Below, one piece after another: positions 35,731-44,064 of a DNA stretch of 56,668 bases. Position numbers and translations under genes: made by a program. The notes under the pieces were generated by a model that saw only the letters and a list, made by a program, of their open reading frames with translations, had not been told where the DNA came from and did no database searches. This stretch comes from Bacteroidota bacterium (GTDB taxonomy: Bacteria; Bacteroidota; Ignavibacteria; Ignavibacteriales; Ignavibacteriaceae): the NCBI GenBank assembly GCA_021824145.1, contig JAKALM010000019.1, forward strand, positions 1 to 56,668. The letters are read 5' to 3'. Positions within the stretch are counted from its first letter, which is position 1, and each line of letters starts with the position of its first letter.

Positions 35731-35891
35731 ACCAGTTGTGTGAATTAGATTGTAAGCCGTTGAAACGGCTCTAATAAAGCATGTTTTTCATATTAACCCA
35801 CGGATTAATCCGTGGGTTAATAAAATCACTCTTTAATTTAGTAACTGTTTCAACAGTTTCCTATGATTAATTTTTAATTCACACAACAGGT
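35731..35891. mobile_element. 161-bp MITE-like / REP-like nested-hairpin element
   Basis: Non-coding. Terminal inverted repeats ACCAGTTGTGTGAATTA (35731-35747) and its partner (35875-35891) match at 16 of 17 positions. The element is flanked on both sides by TAATTTACA. Inside, in order: hairpin AGCCGTT-GA-AACGGCT (35755-35770), a perfect 32-bp palindrome (35791-35822, centred on GGATTAATCC), and hairpin AACTGTT-TC-AACAGTT (35843-35858). The two outer hairpins share the core GTTGAAAC in opposite orientation, so the element is symmetric at several scales. This architecture suggests a non-autonomous element moved by a transposase encoded elsewhere. It occupies the 340-base gap between pta and yggS. 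Confidence 0.75.
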
Positions 35892-35900
35892 TAATTTACA
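35892..35900 (+). repeat. right copy of 9-bp direct repeat (candidate target-site duplication)
   Basis: TAATTTACA directly abutting the right terminal inverted repeat; identical to 35722-35730. Confidence 0.6.
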
Positions 35901-36047
35901 ATCCAAAATTAAGAAAATTAGAATTGAATAATTGAATAACTTGGTTTTAAATTGATTATTTTTAATAAGCAAAAATGGTAAGTTAGTTAGTCAATTTACG
36001 TTGATTATTGATATGAAAACTTCTAAATTCACAATCTTAATTTTTAT

Positions 36048-36752
36048 ATGATAGCTGAAAACATATACGAAGTTAAGGAAAAAATTAAAAGAAAATGCGC
36101 GGAAGTTAATCGCGATATTTCAGAAATAAAACTAATAGCAGTTTCGAAAAATTTTGGTATTGAAGAAATTGAAGAAGCTTTTAATGAAGGCGTTATAGAC
36201 TTTGGTGAGAATAGGGCTCAAGAGCTGGATATAAAATTTTCGAGACTAGGGAATAAGATTACTTGGCATTTTATAGGTAATCTTCAAAGGAATAAAGTTC
36301 GGTTCGTGGTTAATTCTTCTGATTATATTCATTCTGTAGATTCTCTTTTAATTGCAACAGAAATAAATAAGCGTGCTGGATTGATAAACAAGATCCAAAA
36401 AGTTCTTTTACAAGTTAACACTACGAATGAGGAAACGAAGTCTGGCCTTACAGATTATAATGAAATCAAAGATCTTGCTAATTATTGCATGGATTTTCCA
36501 AATATTGAACTGATTGGATTGATGACGATTGGCCCGTTAACCGATGATATAAATTTGATTAGGAAAAGTTTTAGCCAATTACGAAAAATAAAAAATCGGT
36601 TAAATGCAGATAACATTAATATAAATGAATTATCGATGGGAATGACATCAGATTATGAAATTGCAATTGAAGAAGGTTCTACAATGTTAAGGATTGGTTC
36701 AGCAATTTTTGGGCAAAGAGATTATTCAACAAGCTGGAAGGAGAAGCTATGA
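36048..36752 (+). CDS. yggS: YggS/PLPBP family pyridoxal-phosphate homeostasis protein
   Basis: 234-residue single-domain PLP protein (alanine-racemase N-terminal-like barrel) that buffers PLP and affects amino and keto acid balance. The PLP lysine is K34 in IAVSKNFG; FGENRAQEL and WHFIGNLQRNKVR are family motifs, and LSMGMTSDYEIAIEEGSTMLRIGSAIFG is the C-terminal phosphate-binding signature. It corresponds to Bacillus ylmE and opens the divIVA-ileS-lspA cluster. Its stop overlaps the divIVA ATG by four bases, which implies coupled translation. No clear SD of its own. Confidence 0.93.
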   Translation: MIAENIYEVKEKIKRKCAEVNRDISEIKLIAVSKNFGIEEIEEAFNEGVIDFGENRAQELDIKFSRLGNKITWHFIGNLQRNKVRFVVNSSDYIHSVDSLLIATEINKRAGLINKIQKVLLQVNTTNEETKSGLTDYNEIKDLANYCMDFPNIELIGLMTIGPLTDDINLIRKSFSQLRKIKNRLNADNININELSMGMTSDYEIAIEEGSTMLRIGSAIFGQRDYSTSWKEKL

Positions 36753-37285
36753 AGGTTTCCCCAATAAGCATTAAGAAACAAGAATTCAATAAAGTTTTAA
36801 GAGGATATGATAAAGATGAGGTTCAAGCATATCTTGAAAAACTTTCTGAAGAATTCGAAGCTCTTCAAAAAGAAAATGAATCTTTAAAAAATGAAGTAGA
36901 AGATTCTGCAGCTAAATTGGCAGAGTTCAGAAGGATAGAAAAAAACCTTCAAGATACTTTACTAAAAGCTCAGGAATCATCATCTAAATCAATTGAATCA
37001 ACAAAAAAACAAGCAAGCTTGATGATAAAAGAAGCTGAGATAAAAGCTTCGCAACTTGTTGAAAAAGCTAAAGAAAGTGCAAACGAAATAAGAAGTTCAG
37101 TAATAAATTTAAGAGAAGAAAGAGATTTAATTATTGCTAACTTAAAGTCTATAATAAATTCGCAGGCAAAACTTCTTGAGCTGAAAGTTGAAGATGCCGG
37201 TGAAGAGGAAATTGGAATTAAGGAAATTGAAAAACCGAAAAAACTTGATATAAATGTTGATGATGTAGTAAATAAACTTTTATAA
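36749..37285 (+). CDS. divIVA: DivIVA domain-containing protein
   Basis: 178 residues. The N-terminal DivIVA/Wag31 domain (about 1-45) has SPISIKKQEFNKVLRGYDKDEVQAYL, the loop that binds curved membrane, followed by a long coiled coil (to about 115) rich in Glu/Lys, then a charged tail ending in DVVNKLL. DivIVA proteins localise to poles or septa and recruit division, growth or chromosome-anchoring partners, mainly in Gram-positives; some Gram-negative lineages carry it beside yggS as here. AAGGAG precedes the ATG. The coiled-coil protein two genes downstream is a possible partner. Confidence 0.88.
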   Translation: MKVSPISIKKQEFNKVLRGYDKDEVQAYLEKLSEEFEALQKENESLKNEVEDSAAKLAEFRRIEKNLQDTLLKAQESSSKSIESTKKQASLMIKEAEIKASQLVEKAKESANEIRSSVINLREERDLIIANLKSIINSQAKLLELKVEDAGEEEIGIKEIEKPKKLDINVDDVVNKLL

Positions 37286-37289
37286 AATA

Positions 37290-38111
37290 ATGGATGATAT
37301 AATTTCTAAAATACACGATGCACTAAAAGTTATTCGTAAGAAAACGAATGAAGAATTTCCGGTGGGAATTATTCTTGGCACTGGTTTGGGCGGTTTGGTA
37401 AAAGAAATAATGATTGATTTCGAAATTGATTATGCAGATATCCCCCATTTCCCGATGTCAACAGTAGAATCACACAAAGGCAAATTAATTTTTGGTACGA
37501 TTAATAATACAAAAGTTGTCGCAATGCAAGGCCGCTTTCATTATTATGAAGGTTACTCAATGCAGCAGATTACTTTTCCAGTGCGAGTGATGAAATATTT
37601 GGGAGTTAAAACTTTACTAGTTTCAAATGCTTGCGGTGGAATGAATCCTCTTTTCCAAAGAGGAGATATTATGCTTATGGTAGATCATATAAATCTTCTT
37701 GGCGATAATCCTTTAATTGGGAAAAATGAAGATGAGCTTGGGCCTCGTTTCCCAGATATGAGCGAGCCGTATAATCATGAACTTATAAAACTTGCCGAAG
37801 AAGTTGCATTAGAAAATAAGATCAGAGTTCAAAAAGGTGTTTATGTTGCAGTCCCTGGGCCGAATCTTGAAACTAAAGCCGAGTATAGATTTTTAAGAGC
37901 AATTGGTGCGGATGTTGTCGGGATGTCTACAATTCCAGAAAATATTGTTGCCAATCATATGGGAATGAAAGTTCTTGGAATTAGTATAATTACAGATGAA
38001 TGTTTTCCCGATTCACTTCGACCAGCTAAAGTTGAAGAAATAATTGCTACTGCTATGAAAGCAGAACCAAGAATGACATTAATAATGAAAGAAGTAATTA
38101 AGAGGTTATAA
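37290..38111 (+). CDS. punA: purine nucleoside phosphorylase, class I trimeric
   Basis: Phosphorolysis of inosine and guanosine to base plus ribose 1-phosphate; cytoplasmic purine salvage. 273 residues. GIILGTGLGG (phosphate loop), MQGRFHYYEGYSMQQITFPVRV and LVSNACGGMNPLFQRGDIM are class I PNP signatures, and the AEYRFLRAIGADVVGMSTIPE segment with the Glu-Asn...Asn-type purine site follows. Five bases after divIVA and one base before the next gene, so fully embedded in the cluster. In Bacillus this position is not occupied by a PNP, so it is an insertion in the ancestral order. Confidence 0.93.
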   Translation: MDDIISKIHDALKVIRKKTNEEFPVGIILGTGLGGLVKEIMIDFEIDYADIPHFPMSTVESHKGKLIFGTINNTKVVAMQGRFHYYEGYSMQQITFPVRVMKYLGVKTLLVSNACGGMNPLFQRGDIMLMVDHINLLGDNPLIGKNEDELGPRFPDMSEPYNHELIKLAEEVALENKIRVQKGVYVAVPGPNLETKAEYRFLRAIGADVVGMSTIPENIVANHMGMKVLGISIITDECFPDSLRPAKVEEIIATAMKAEPRMTLIMKEVIKRL

Positions 38112-38726
38112 ATGGAAAGTAAAAAACTCCATTACTATTTTACACCCGCATTACTAGGGATATTAATGTTTGCTTCAAACTTTATGAATACAAACCTTTT
38201 TAAGTTCGGCGATAATAATTTTGCAGTTTGGTTTGTTATTTCTGTAATTTGTTTTGCTTGCGGCTGGTTTATAAACAAAACCCTTGGCTGGCGATACGGT
38301 GGCAAAGTAGTTTTCGCTATGATTGTTGCTGTTACTATAATCAGCTTACTTATGATTTCATTTTTTAGAGATTACTTTGCTGCAAATGAACTACTGACAG
38401 AGAATTTGATACTTTATAGCCTGAGAGATATAACTCTTGGCGCCATGGCATTTTTTGGAATGGCTGTCGTTGAAGTTCTAACTACTCAAAGAGATTCGTT
38501 GGTTCTTAAAGAGAAACTTAAGACTTATGAAGACCTTGTGAAAGATGCAAAGAAAGAGGCTGAACTGGAAATTAGAGAAGCAAAAGTTACTGCACAAAAA
38601 ATAATTAATGATGCTGAATTGAGCGCGAAAAATACTTTCTTGAAAAAAGAAAGAATTGAAAAAGAATTGAAAGAATTCATTCAAGCTGAAAAAGAATTAA
38701 TAAAAAAGTATGAAAATATCGGTTAA
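38112..38726 (+). CDS. membrane protein with cytoplasmic coiled-coil tail, unknown function
   Basis: 204 residues. Four hydrophobic segments (about 10-27, 36-54, 64-87 and 100-124) are followed by an uninterrupted charged helix (about 128-202; Glu/Lys/Ala heptads such as EAELEIREAKVTAQKI) that should form a coiled coil in the cytoplasm. I recognise no named family. The tail's composition (KEAELE, AKVTAQKIINDAE) resembles the coiled coil of the DivIVA protein two genes upstream and the b subunit of ATP synthase. GAGG lies within the end of punA, and the ATG directly follows the punA stop. The context suggests a membrane anchor or partner for DivIVA; this is inference. Confidence 0.75.
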   Translation: MESKKLHYYFTPALLGILMFASNFMNTNLFKFGDNNFAVWFVISVICFACGWFINKTLGWRYGGKVVFAMIVAVTIISLLMISFFRDYFAANELLTENLILYSLRDITLGAMAFFGMAVVEVLTTQRDSLVLKEKLKTYEDLVKDAKKEAELEIREAKVTAQKIINDAELSAKNTFLKKERIEKELKEFIQAEKELIKKYENIG

Positions 38727-38770
38727 CCGATAAAACCAAATTATAAGTCCAATTAAAAATTATTGTTGAA

Positions 38771-41700
38771 ATGTTTAAGCAAAATTTAGAAAAAATAAAT
38801 TACCCGGAAATTGAAGAAAAGATTTTAAAGTTCTGGCAGGAAAATAAAATTTTTGAAAAAAGTATCTCTTCAAGAGATGAATCCAAACCATTTACTTTTT
38901 ATGAAGGCCCGCCAACAGCAAATGGAAAGCCTGGCATTCATCATGTTATGGCGAGAACGTTAAAAGATTTAGTTTGCCGATACAAAACACTTCAAGGATT
39001 TCGCGTTGAAAGAAAAGCCGGTTGGGATACTCACGGCTTGCCTGTTGAAATTGAAGTTGAGAAAAAGATTGGGATAAAGCATAAAAGCGAAGTTCTTGAA
39101 TACGGCGTTGAAAAATATAACCAAGCCTGCCGCGATTCGGTTTTCACTTATCTTGATCTTTGGGAAAAGATGACAACGCGAATGGGTTATTGGATTGACC
39201 TCGATACCGCGTATATTACTTTAAAGAATGAATATATTGAATCAGTTTGGTGGGCACTTAAAACTCTTTTTGAAAAAGGATTAATTTATAAAGATTATAA
39301 AATCGTTCCGCAAGATCCAAAATCAGAAACGGTTCTTTCATCTCACGAGCTTGCACTCGGTTATCGCGAAACAAAAGATCCATCGGTTTATGTATTTTTC
39401 AAGATAAAAGATAAAGATGAATATTTTCTAGTTTGGACAACAACACCATGGACTCTCATTTCAAACGTTGCTCTTGCTGTAGGTAAAGATGTTGATTATG
39501 TGAAGATTAGTCATAAAGACAAAAAAATAATTTTGGCAAAAGAGCGATTATCTGTTATCGATGGTGAATATGAAATAATTGAAGAGATAAAAGGCGAGAA
39601 GCTTGAAGGAATCGAATACGAGCAACTTTTCAGTTACATAAAAGTAAATGGAAATCCTGTCTTCAAAGATAAGAATGCATTTACTGTTTGCCTTGGTGAT
39701 TTTGTAAGTACAGAAGACGGTTCCGGTATTGTTCACATAGCGCCGGCGTTTGGTGCGGATGACTATGAACTTTCCAAAAAATATAATTTGCCAATGCTTC
39801 AGCCGGTTACACGAGGTGGTTTATTCACGCCTGAAGTAACAGACTTCGCTGGGCAATTTGTAAAAGATGCCGATAAAGGTATCATTCAAAAAATGAAAGA
39901 GGAAGGCACGCTTTATAGAAAAGAAACTATAACGCACTCTTATCCTTTTAGTTGGCGCCATGAAAATGTTCCAGTAATTTATTATGCAAGAGAATCATGG
40001 TTTATACGGACCACTTCAATTGCTGATAGAATGGTTGAACTAAACAAAACAATTAATTGGCAGCCGCCGGAAGTAGGCGCAGGAAGATTTGGCAATTGGC
40101 TTGAAGAAAATAAAGATTGGGCTTTGTCGCGTGATAGATTCTGGGCAACACCACTTCCAATTTGGTTAAGCGAAGATGGCGATATGTTTGCCGTCGGAAG
40201 CATTGAAGAATTGAAGAACGGTTTCATTGAAGAAAGCGGGAAAAGAACTTCTGTAAAAGATGTTGAGAATATTGACCTTCACAAACCATTTGTTGATAAA
40301 ATTCTTTTTGAAAAAAATGGAAAGCTTTATAAACGAACTCCAGAATTAATTGATGTCTGGTTCGATTCCGGTTCTATGCCGTTTGCACAATATCATTATC
40401 CATTTGAAAATAAAGAATGGTTTGAGAAACATTCCTTTCCGGCTGATTTTATCTGCGAAGGAATTGATCAAACACGCGGATGGTTTTATACACTTCATGC
40501 AATTTCCACAATGCTGTTTGATAATGTTGCTTTCAAGAATATAATTGTTAATGAACTTATCTTGGATAAAAACGGATTGAAAATGTCCAAGTCGAGAGGC
40601 AACACAGTTGATCCGTTTATGCTTTTCGATAAATATGGTGCAGATGCAACAAGATGGTATTTAGTTACTAATAGTCCGCCATGGCGACCAACTTTGTTTG
40701 ATGAAGAAGGTTTAGTTGAAGTTCAAAGAAAATTTTTTGGAACGCTGCTTAATACATATTCGTTCTTCGCATTGTATGCTAACATTGATGAATTTGAATT
40801 CAAAGAAAAACCAGTTGCGTATGAAAAACGGCCGGAAATAGACCGCTGGATTATTTCCAAATTAAATTCTTTGATAGTTGATTATGAAAAAATGATGGAT
40901 GAATACGATGTAACAAAAGCGGCAAGAGCTGTTTCTGATTTTACGATCGATCATCTTTCAAACTGGTACGTAAGAAGATGCAGAAGACGATTCTGGAAAT
41001 CTGAAATGAACGAGAATAAACTTTCTGCATATCAAACTTTATATGAATGTTTAGTTGTTGTTGCAAAATTAACTTCACCTTTTGCGCCATTTATTTCAGA
41101 AGAGTTATTCCAAAACTTGAATTCCGTTACAAAAAATGAGATGTTTGCTTCGGTTCATTTAGCGGAATTTCCGAAACCAACTTTTTTTGAAAAAGAATTA
41201 GAAGATAAAATGGAAATTGCGCAAAAAGTTGTATATCTTACACGATCGATGCGGGCAAAAAACAATCTTAAAGTTAGGCAGCCACTTTTAAAGTTAATGG
41301 TAGTAGTTGATAAAGATAAAAGAGAATCACTTAGAATGATGAAAGAAGTAGTTCTTGATGAAGTAAATATAAAAGAATTAATTGTATTGAATGATGATTC
41401 TGAAATTGTAAATAAATCAGCTAAAGCAAACTTCAAATCTATTGGACCTAAGTTTGGCAAAAAAGTTAATCCGGTTGCGAATGCAATAAAATCTTTTAAC
41501 AAGAATGAAATTTCAATGGTTGAAAAAGGTGAACCAGTGAAAATTCAAATTGATGGTGAAGAAATTATTTTGACAAAGGATGATGTGGAAATAATAAGTT
41601 CAGAGATTACAGGCTGGCTTGTAGAAACACAAGAAGGCGTAACAGTTGCTCTTGATACTGAACTTAATGATAATCTAATTGCAGAAGGTTTGGCGAGAGA

Positions 41701-41944
41701 ATTTGTAAATAGAGTCCAAAATATGAGGAAAGATGCCGGGTTTGAAGTAACAGATAGAATTAAAATTAAATTTAATGGAAGCAGCAATATTGTTGAATCA
41801 GTAAAATCATTTAGCGAATATATATCCAATGAAACACTTGCCGAAGAAATTAAAAATGAAGAAAAATTCGGCGGTGGTTTTCATCAAGAATGGAAAATTG
41901 GAGAATATGATTGCTCAATTCAAATTGAAAAGGTGAATCCCTAA
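38771..41944 (+). CDS. ileS: isoleucyl-tRNA synthetase, long IleS2-type
   Basis: Charges tRNA-Ile. 1057 residues, the long form close to eukaryotic and IleS2 enzymes, without the C-terminal zinc finger of the short bacterial form. Class I catalytic core: the HXGH signature reads GIHH (55-58, in NGKPGIHHVM), that is, with positions 1 and 3 exchanged; KMSKS is intact at 604-608. The editing domain contains VWTTTPWTLISNVALAV and GSGIVHIAPAFGADDYEL. The C-terminal anticodon-binding region includes WYVRRCRRRFW. Central gene of the cluster; 45 bases after the membrane protein and 17 before the DksA-like gene. IleS2 enzymes are generally mupirocin-tolerant. Confidence 0.96.
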   Translation: MFKQNLEKINYPEIEEKILKFWQENKIFEKSISSRDESKPFTFYEGPPTANGKPGIHHVMARTLKDLVCRYKTLQGFRVERKAGWDTHGLPVEIEVEKKIGIKHKSEVLEYGVEKYNQACRDSVFTYLDLWEKMTTRMGYWIDLDTAYITLKNEYIESVWWALKTLFEKGLIYKDYKIVPQDPKSETVLSSHELALGYRETKDPSVYVFFKIKDKDEYFLVWTTTPWTLISNVALAVGKDVDYVKISHKDKKIILAKERLSVIDGEYEIIEEIKGEKLEGIEYEQLFSYIKVNGNPVFKDKNAFTVCLGDFVSTEDGSGIVHIAPAFGADDYELSKKYNLPMLQPVTRGGLFTPEVTDFAGQFVKDADKGIIQKMKEEGTLYRKETITHSYPFSWRHENVPVIYYARESWFIRTTSIADRMVELNKTINWQPPEVGAGRFGNWLEENKDWALSRDRFWATPLPIWLSEDGDMFAVGSIEELKNGFIEESGKRTSVKDVENIDLHKPFVDKILFEKNGKLYKRTPELIDVWFDSGSMPFAQYHYPFENKEWFEKHSFPADFICEGIDQTRGWFYTLHAISTMLFDNVAFKNIIVNELILDKNGLKMSKSRGNTVDPFMLFDKYGADATRWYLVTNSPPWRPTLFDEEGLVEVQRKFFGTLLNTYSFFALYANIDEFEFKEKPVAYEKRPEIDRWIISKLNSLIVDYEKMMDEYDVTKAARAVSDFTIDHLSNWYVRRCRRRFWKSEMNENKLSAYQTLYECLVVVAKLTSPFAPFISEELFQNLNSVTKNEMFASVHLAEFPKPTFFEKELEDKMEIAQKVVYLTRSMRAKNNLKVRQPLLKLMVVVDKDKRESLRMMKEVVLDEVNIKELIVLNDDSEIVNKSAKANFKSIGPKFGKKVNPVANAIKSFNKNEISMVEKGEPVKIQIDGEEIILTKDDVEIISSEITGWLVETQEGVTVALDTELNDNLIAEGLAREFVNRVQNMRKDAGFEVTDRIKIKFNGSSNIVESVKSFSEYISNETLAEEIKNEEKFGGGFHQEWKIGEYDCSIQIEKVNP

Positions 41945-41961
41945 TTAAAGGAGACCATAAC

Positions 41962-42693
41962 ATGGCAAAAAAATCAACTACACATAAAACTGCAGCTAAA
42001 CAATCAACTAAAAAAGCTGCTAAACAAAAACCGGCAATTAAGAAAAGCCAGTCAGCAGTGAAAAAAGCCGCAGTCAAAAACGCTGCAAAGAAGATTGTAA
42101 AGAAAACTGAAGCGACTAAGAAAACTACCAATGCTAAGAAAATAACTAAACAGAAAACTATAGAAAAAAAGACAGGAACAAAGACAAAAATGCCAAGAAA
42201 GAAGACTGTAAAAGAAAAAGTTCATGTAGAAAATCATGGAGTACCAACTGTAATTGAAGAACATCCAAAACCAATAACAAAAATTAAAGGCTACGGACAG
42301 AAAGATTTGGAGCATTTTAGGCAAATTATTTTAGCTAAGCGAGATGAAATTATTGAGCAGCTCCAAAATTTGAAGGAACAAATGCTTGATCCTACAACTG
42401 GTGAATATATCAATGAAAATTCACCATACTCTTTGCATATGGCTGAACAAGGAACCGATGCTATGGAAAGAGAAAAAACATTTTTGTATGCACAAAGAGA
42501 AAATAAATTTCTTGGTTATCTTGAAGATGCTTTAAAGAGAATTGATGCTGGAACTTATGGAATTTGTATCGAATGTATTGATGAACCGCAGTACTTGTGC
42601 GACACTTGTCCTCTAATTCCAAAAGCAAGATTGGAGGCTGTCCCTCACAGTCAGCTTTGTTTACCTATAAAACAAAGACAGGAAAAAAGATAG
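41962..42693 (+). CDS. TraR/DksA-type zinc-finger protein with histone-like Lys/Ala-rich N-terminus
   Basis: 243 residues in two parts. Residues 1-85 are Lys/Ala/Thr-rich, low complexity, like histone H1 or HctB tails, and likely bind nucleic acid or acidic surfaces. Residues 110-243 are DksA/YlyA-like: a coiled-coil hairpin (LEHFRQIILAKRDEIIEQL ... RIDAGTYG) and a zinc region with C202, C205, C213, C216 and C233. The normal second pair after RLEAVPHSQLC is reduced to one Cys, while an extra CDTC pair has appeared earlier. Position after ileS and before lspA matches Bacillus ylyA. DksA proteins act in the RNA polymerase secondary channel. Strong AAGGAG before the ATG. Confidence 0.85.
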   Translation: MAKKSTTHKTAAKQSTKKAAKQKPAIKKSQSAVKKAAVKNAAKKIVKKTEATKKTTNAKKITKQKTIEKKTGTKTKMPRKKTVKEKVHVENHGVPTVIEEHPKPITKIKGYGQKDLEHFRQIILAKRDEIIEQLQNLKEQMLDPTTGEYINENSPYSLHMAEQGTDAMEREKTFLYAQRENKFLGYLEDALKRIDAGTYGICIECIDEPQYLCDTCPLIPKARLEAVPHSQLCLPIKQRQEKR

Positions 42694-42759
42694 CTTCAAT
42701 ATAAGTTTGGCAAATAGTAAGAAAGATATTTCGAGTTTTTTAAGGCATGGAGATTAAGT

Positions 42760-43353
42760 ATGAAAGTTTTATTTGTCTCTCTTGCCGTTATTTTGATAGA
42801 TCAGATTTCTAAATTTTATGTAAAAGGGATTAGTATATCCTTTCTTAATTTAAACTTGAATGGAATGTACATTGGCCAAAGAATTCCAATTATTGGAGAT
42901 TTTTTTAACATTACGTTTGTAGAAAATCCGGGAATTGCATTTGGTATTGATCTAGGAAATTCTTTTAAAATTCTGATCTCAATTTTTTCAATTGCTGCAA
43001 GTGGGTTGCTATTATTTTACCTTTATAAGAGCCGAAAAAAAACATTAATTTTAAGACTATCTCTTGCACTTATTTTAGGCGGTGCAATTGGAAATCTTTT
43101 AGATAGAGTTTTTTATGGTATTATTTATGGCTATGCGCCTTTATTCCACGGCAAAGTTGTAGATTTTTTTAACCTAAGATTTTTCGATCTTTTTATGTTC
43201 AACAGAATTTTTGGCAGTTATGTTTTTAATATTGCTGATATTTCTGTTACAACTGGTGTTATATTATTCCTCTTTTCACTTAACAAGAATGGATTGAATG
43301 AAAAGGAAGAACTTGATACCGCTCAAAATTTTTTAGTAGAAAATAAGGAATAG
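42760..43353 (+). CDS. lspA: lipoprotein signal peptidase (signal peptidase II), copy 1
   Basis: Inner-membrane aspartyl protease that removes signal peptides from diacylglyceryl prolipoproteins. 197 residues, four membrane helices. Conserved motifs: DQISKFYV (14-21), ITFVENPGIAFG, GGAIGNLLDRVFYG with catalytic D115, VVDFFN, and FNIADISVTTGV with catalytic D160. Longer than the usual 150-170 residues because of an insert around 22-45. GGAG is seven bases before the ATG. Immediately followed by a second lspA copy. Substrates in this window include the lipoproteins at 19630 and 25723. Confidence 0.93.
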   Translation: MKVLFVSLAVILIDQISKFYVKGISISFLNLNLNGMYIGQRIPIIGDFFNITFVENPGIAFGIDLGNSFKILISIFSIAASGLLLFYLYKSRKKTLILRLSLALILGGAIGNLLDRVFYGIIYGYAPLFHGKVVDFFNLRFFDLFMFNRIFGSYVFNIADISVTTGVILFLFSLNKNGLNEKEELDTAQNFLVENKE

Positions 43354-43354
43354 T

Positions 43355-43960
43355 TTGAAAGTTTTATATATTTCTCTCTCCATCGTTATTGCAGACCAAG
43401 TTTCTAAATTATTGGTAAAGGGATTTTCAATTCCATTTTTGCATATTCAATATATTGGTATGTATTCCGGACAAAGAATACCAATCATTGGAAATTTTTT
43501 CCGACTTACTTTTATTGAAAACCCAGGGATGGCTTTTGGCTTTAATCCAGGCTCTAATATGAAGCTGTGGATTTCATTATTCTCTTTATTTGCAAGTATT
43601 GGCTTGCTGATATATTTGTATTTTATAAGAAATAAAAGTTTATCCCTTCGAATTGCAATTGCATGTATTTTAGGCGGTGCGGTAGGTAATTTAATAGATA
43701 GAATGTTTTATGGAGTTTTCTATAATTATGCGCCTTTGTTTTACGGCAGAGTTGTTGATTTTTTAGATTTCGATTTTTTCAAGTTTAATCTTTTTGGACG
43801 CAGCTTTGATCGCTGGCCAATTTTTAATTTTGCAGATGCATCGGTAACAATTGGAGTTCTGATATTGCTGTTTTTTTATCGCTCCGCAAAAAGTGAAGAC
43901 CAAAAAACTGAAGAACTTCAGGCCGAAACAAATTCCTCTAATAAGGTTGAGTCTAATTAA
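43355..43960 (+). CDS. lspA: lipoprotein signal peptidase (signal peptidase II), copy 2
   Basis: 201-residue paralogue of the upstream lspA, arising from a tandem duplication. Both catalytic aspartates are kept (D115 in GNLIDRMFYG, D161 in FNFADASVTIGV), as is the family-extending insert with GMYSGQRIPIIGNFF. The two copies agree through most of the helices but differ in the periplasmic segment after VVDF and at the C-terminus. Start is TTG at 43355, with AAGGA overlapping the stop of copy 1, so the copies are translationally linked. Either redundancy or different substrate preference is possible. Confidence 0.92.
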   Translation: MKVLYISLSIVIADQVSKLLVKGFSIPFLHIQYIGMYSGQRIPIIGNFFRLTFIENPGMAFGFNPGSNMKLWISLFSLFASIGLLIYLYFIRNKSLSLRIAIACILGGAVGNLIDRMFYGVFYNYAPLFYGRVVDFLDFDFFKFNLFGRSFDRWPIFNFADASVTIGVLILLFFYRSAKSEDQKTEELQAETNSSNKVESN

Positions 43961-44064
43961 TTATTTTTTCCTAATTTTTTTCTCGCTTGAACGTATTCTT
44001 TTAATTAGAGTTTTGTAATTTCCATTTTAATAAATATTCGGAATCAAGTGAGAATTCCCTTTTT

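Noticed and set aside
42760-43960. Tandem lspA as an assembly duplication artefact
   Set aside because: The two copies differ at many positions throughout at both DNA and protein level, so they are genuine paralogues.
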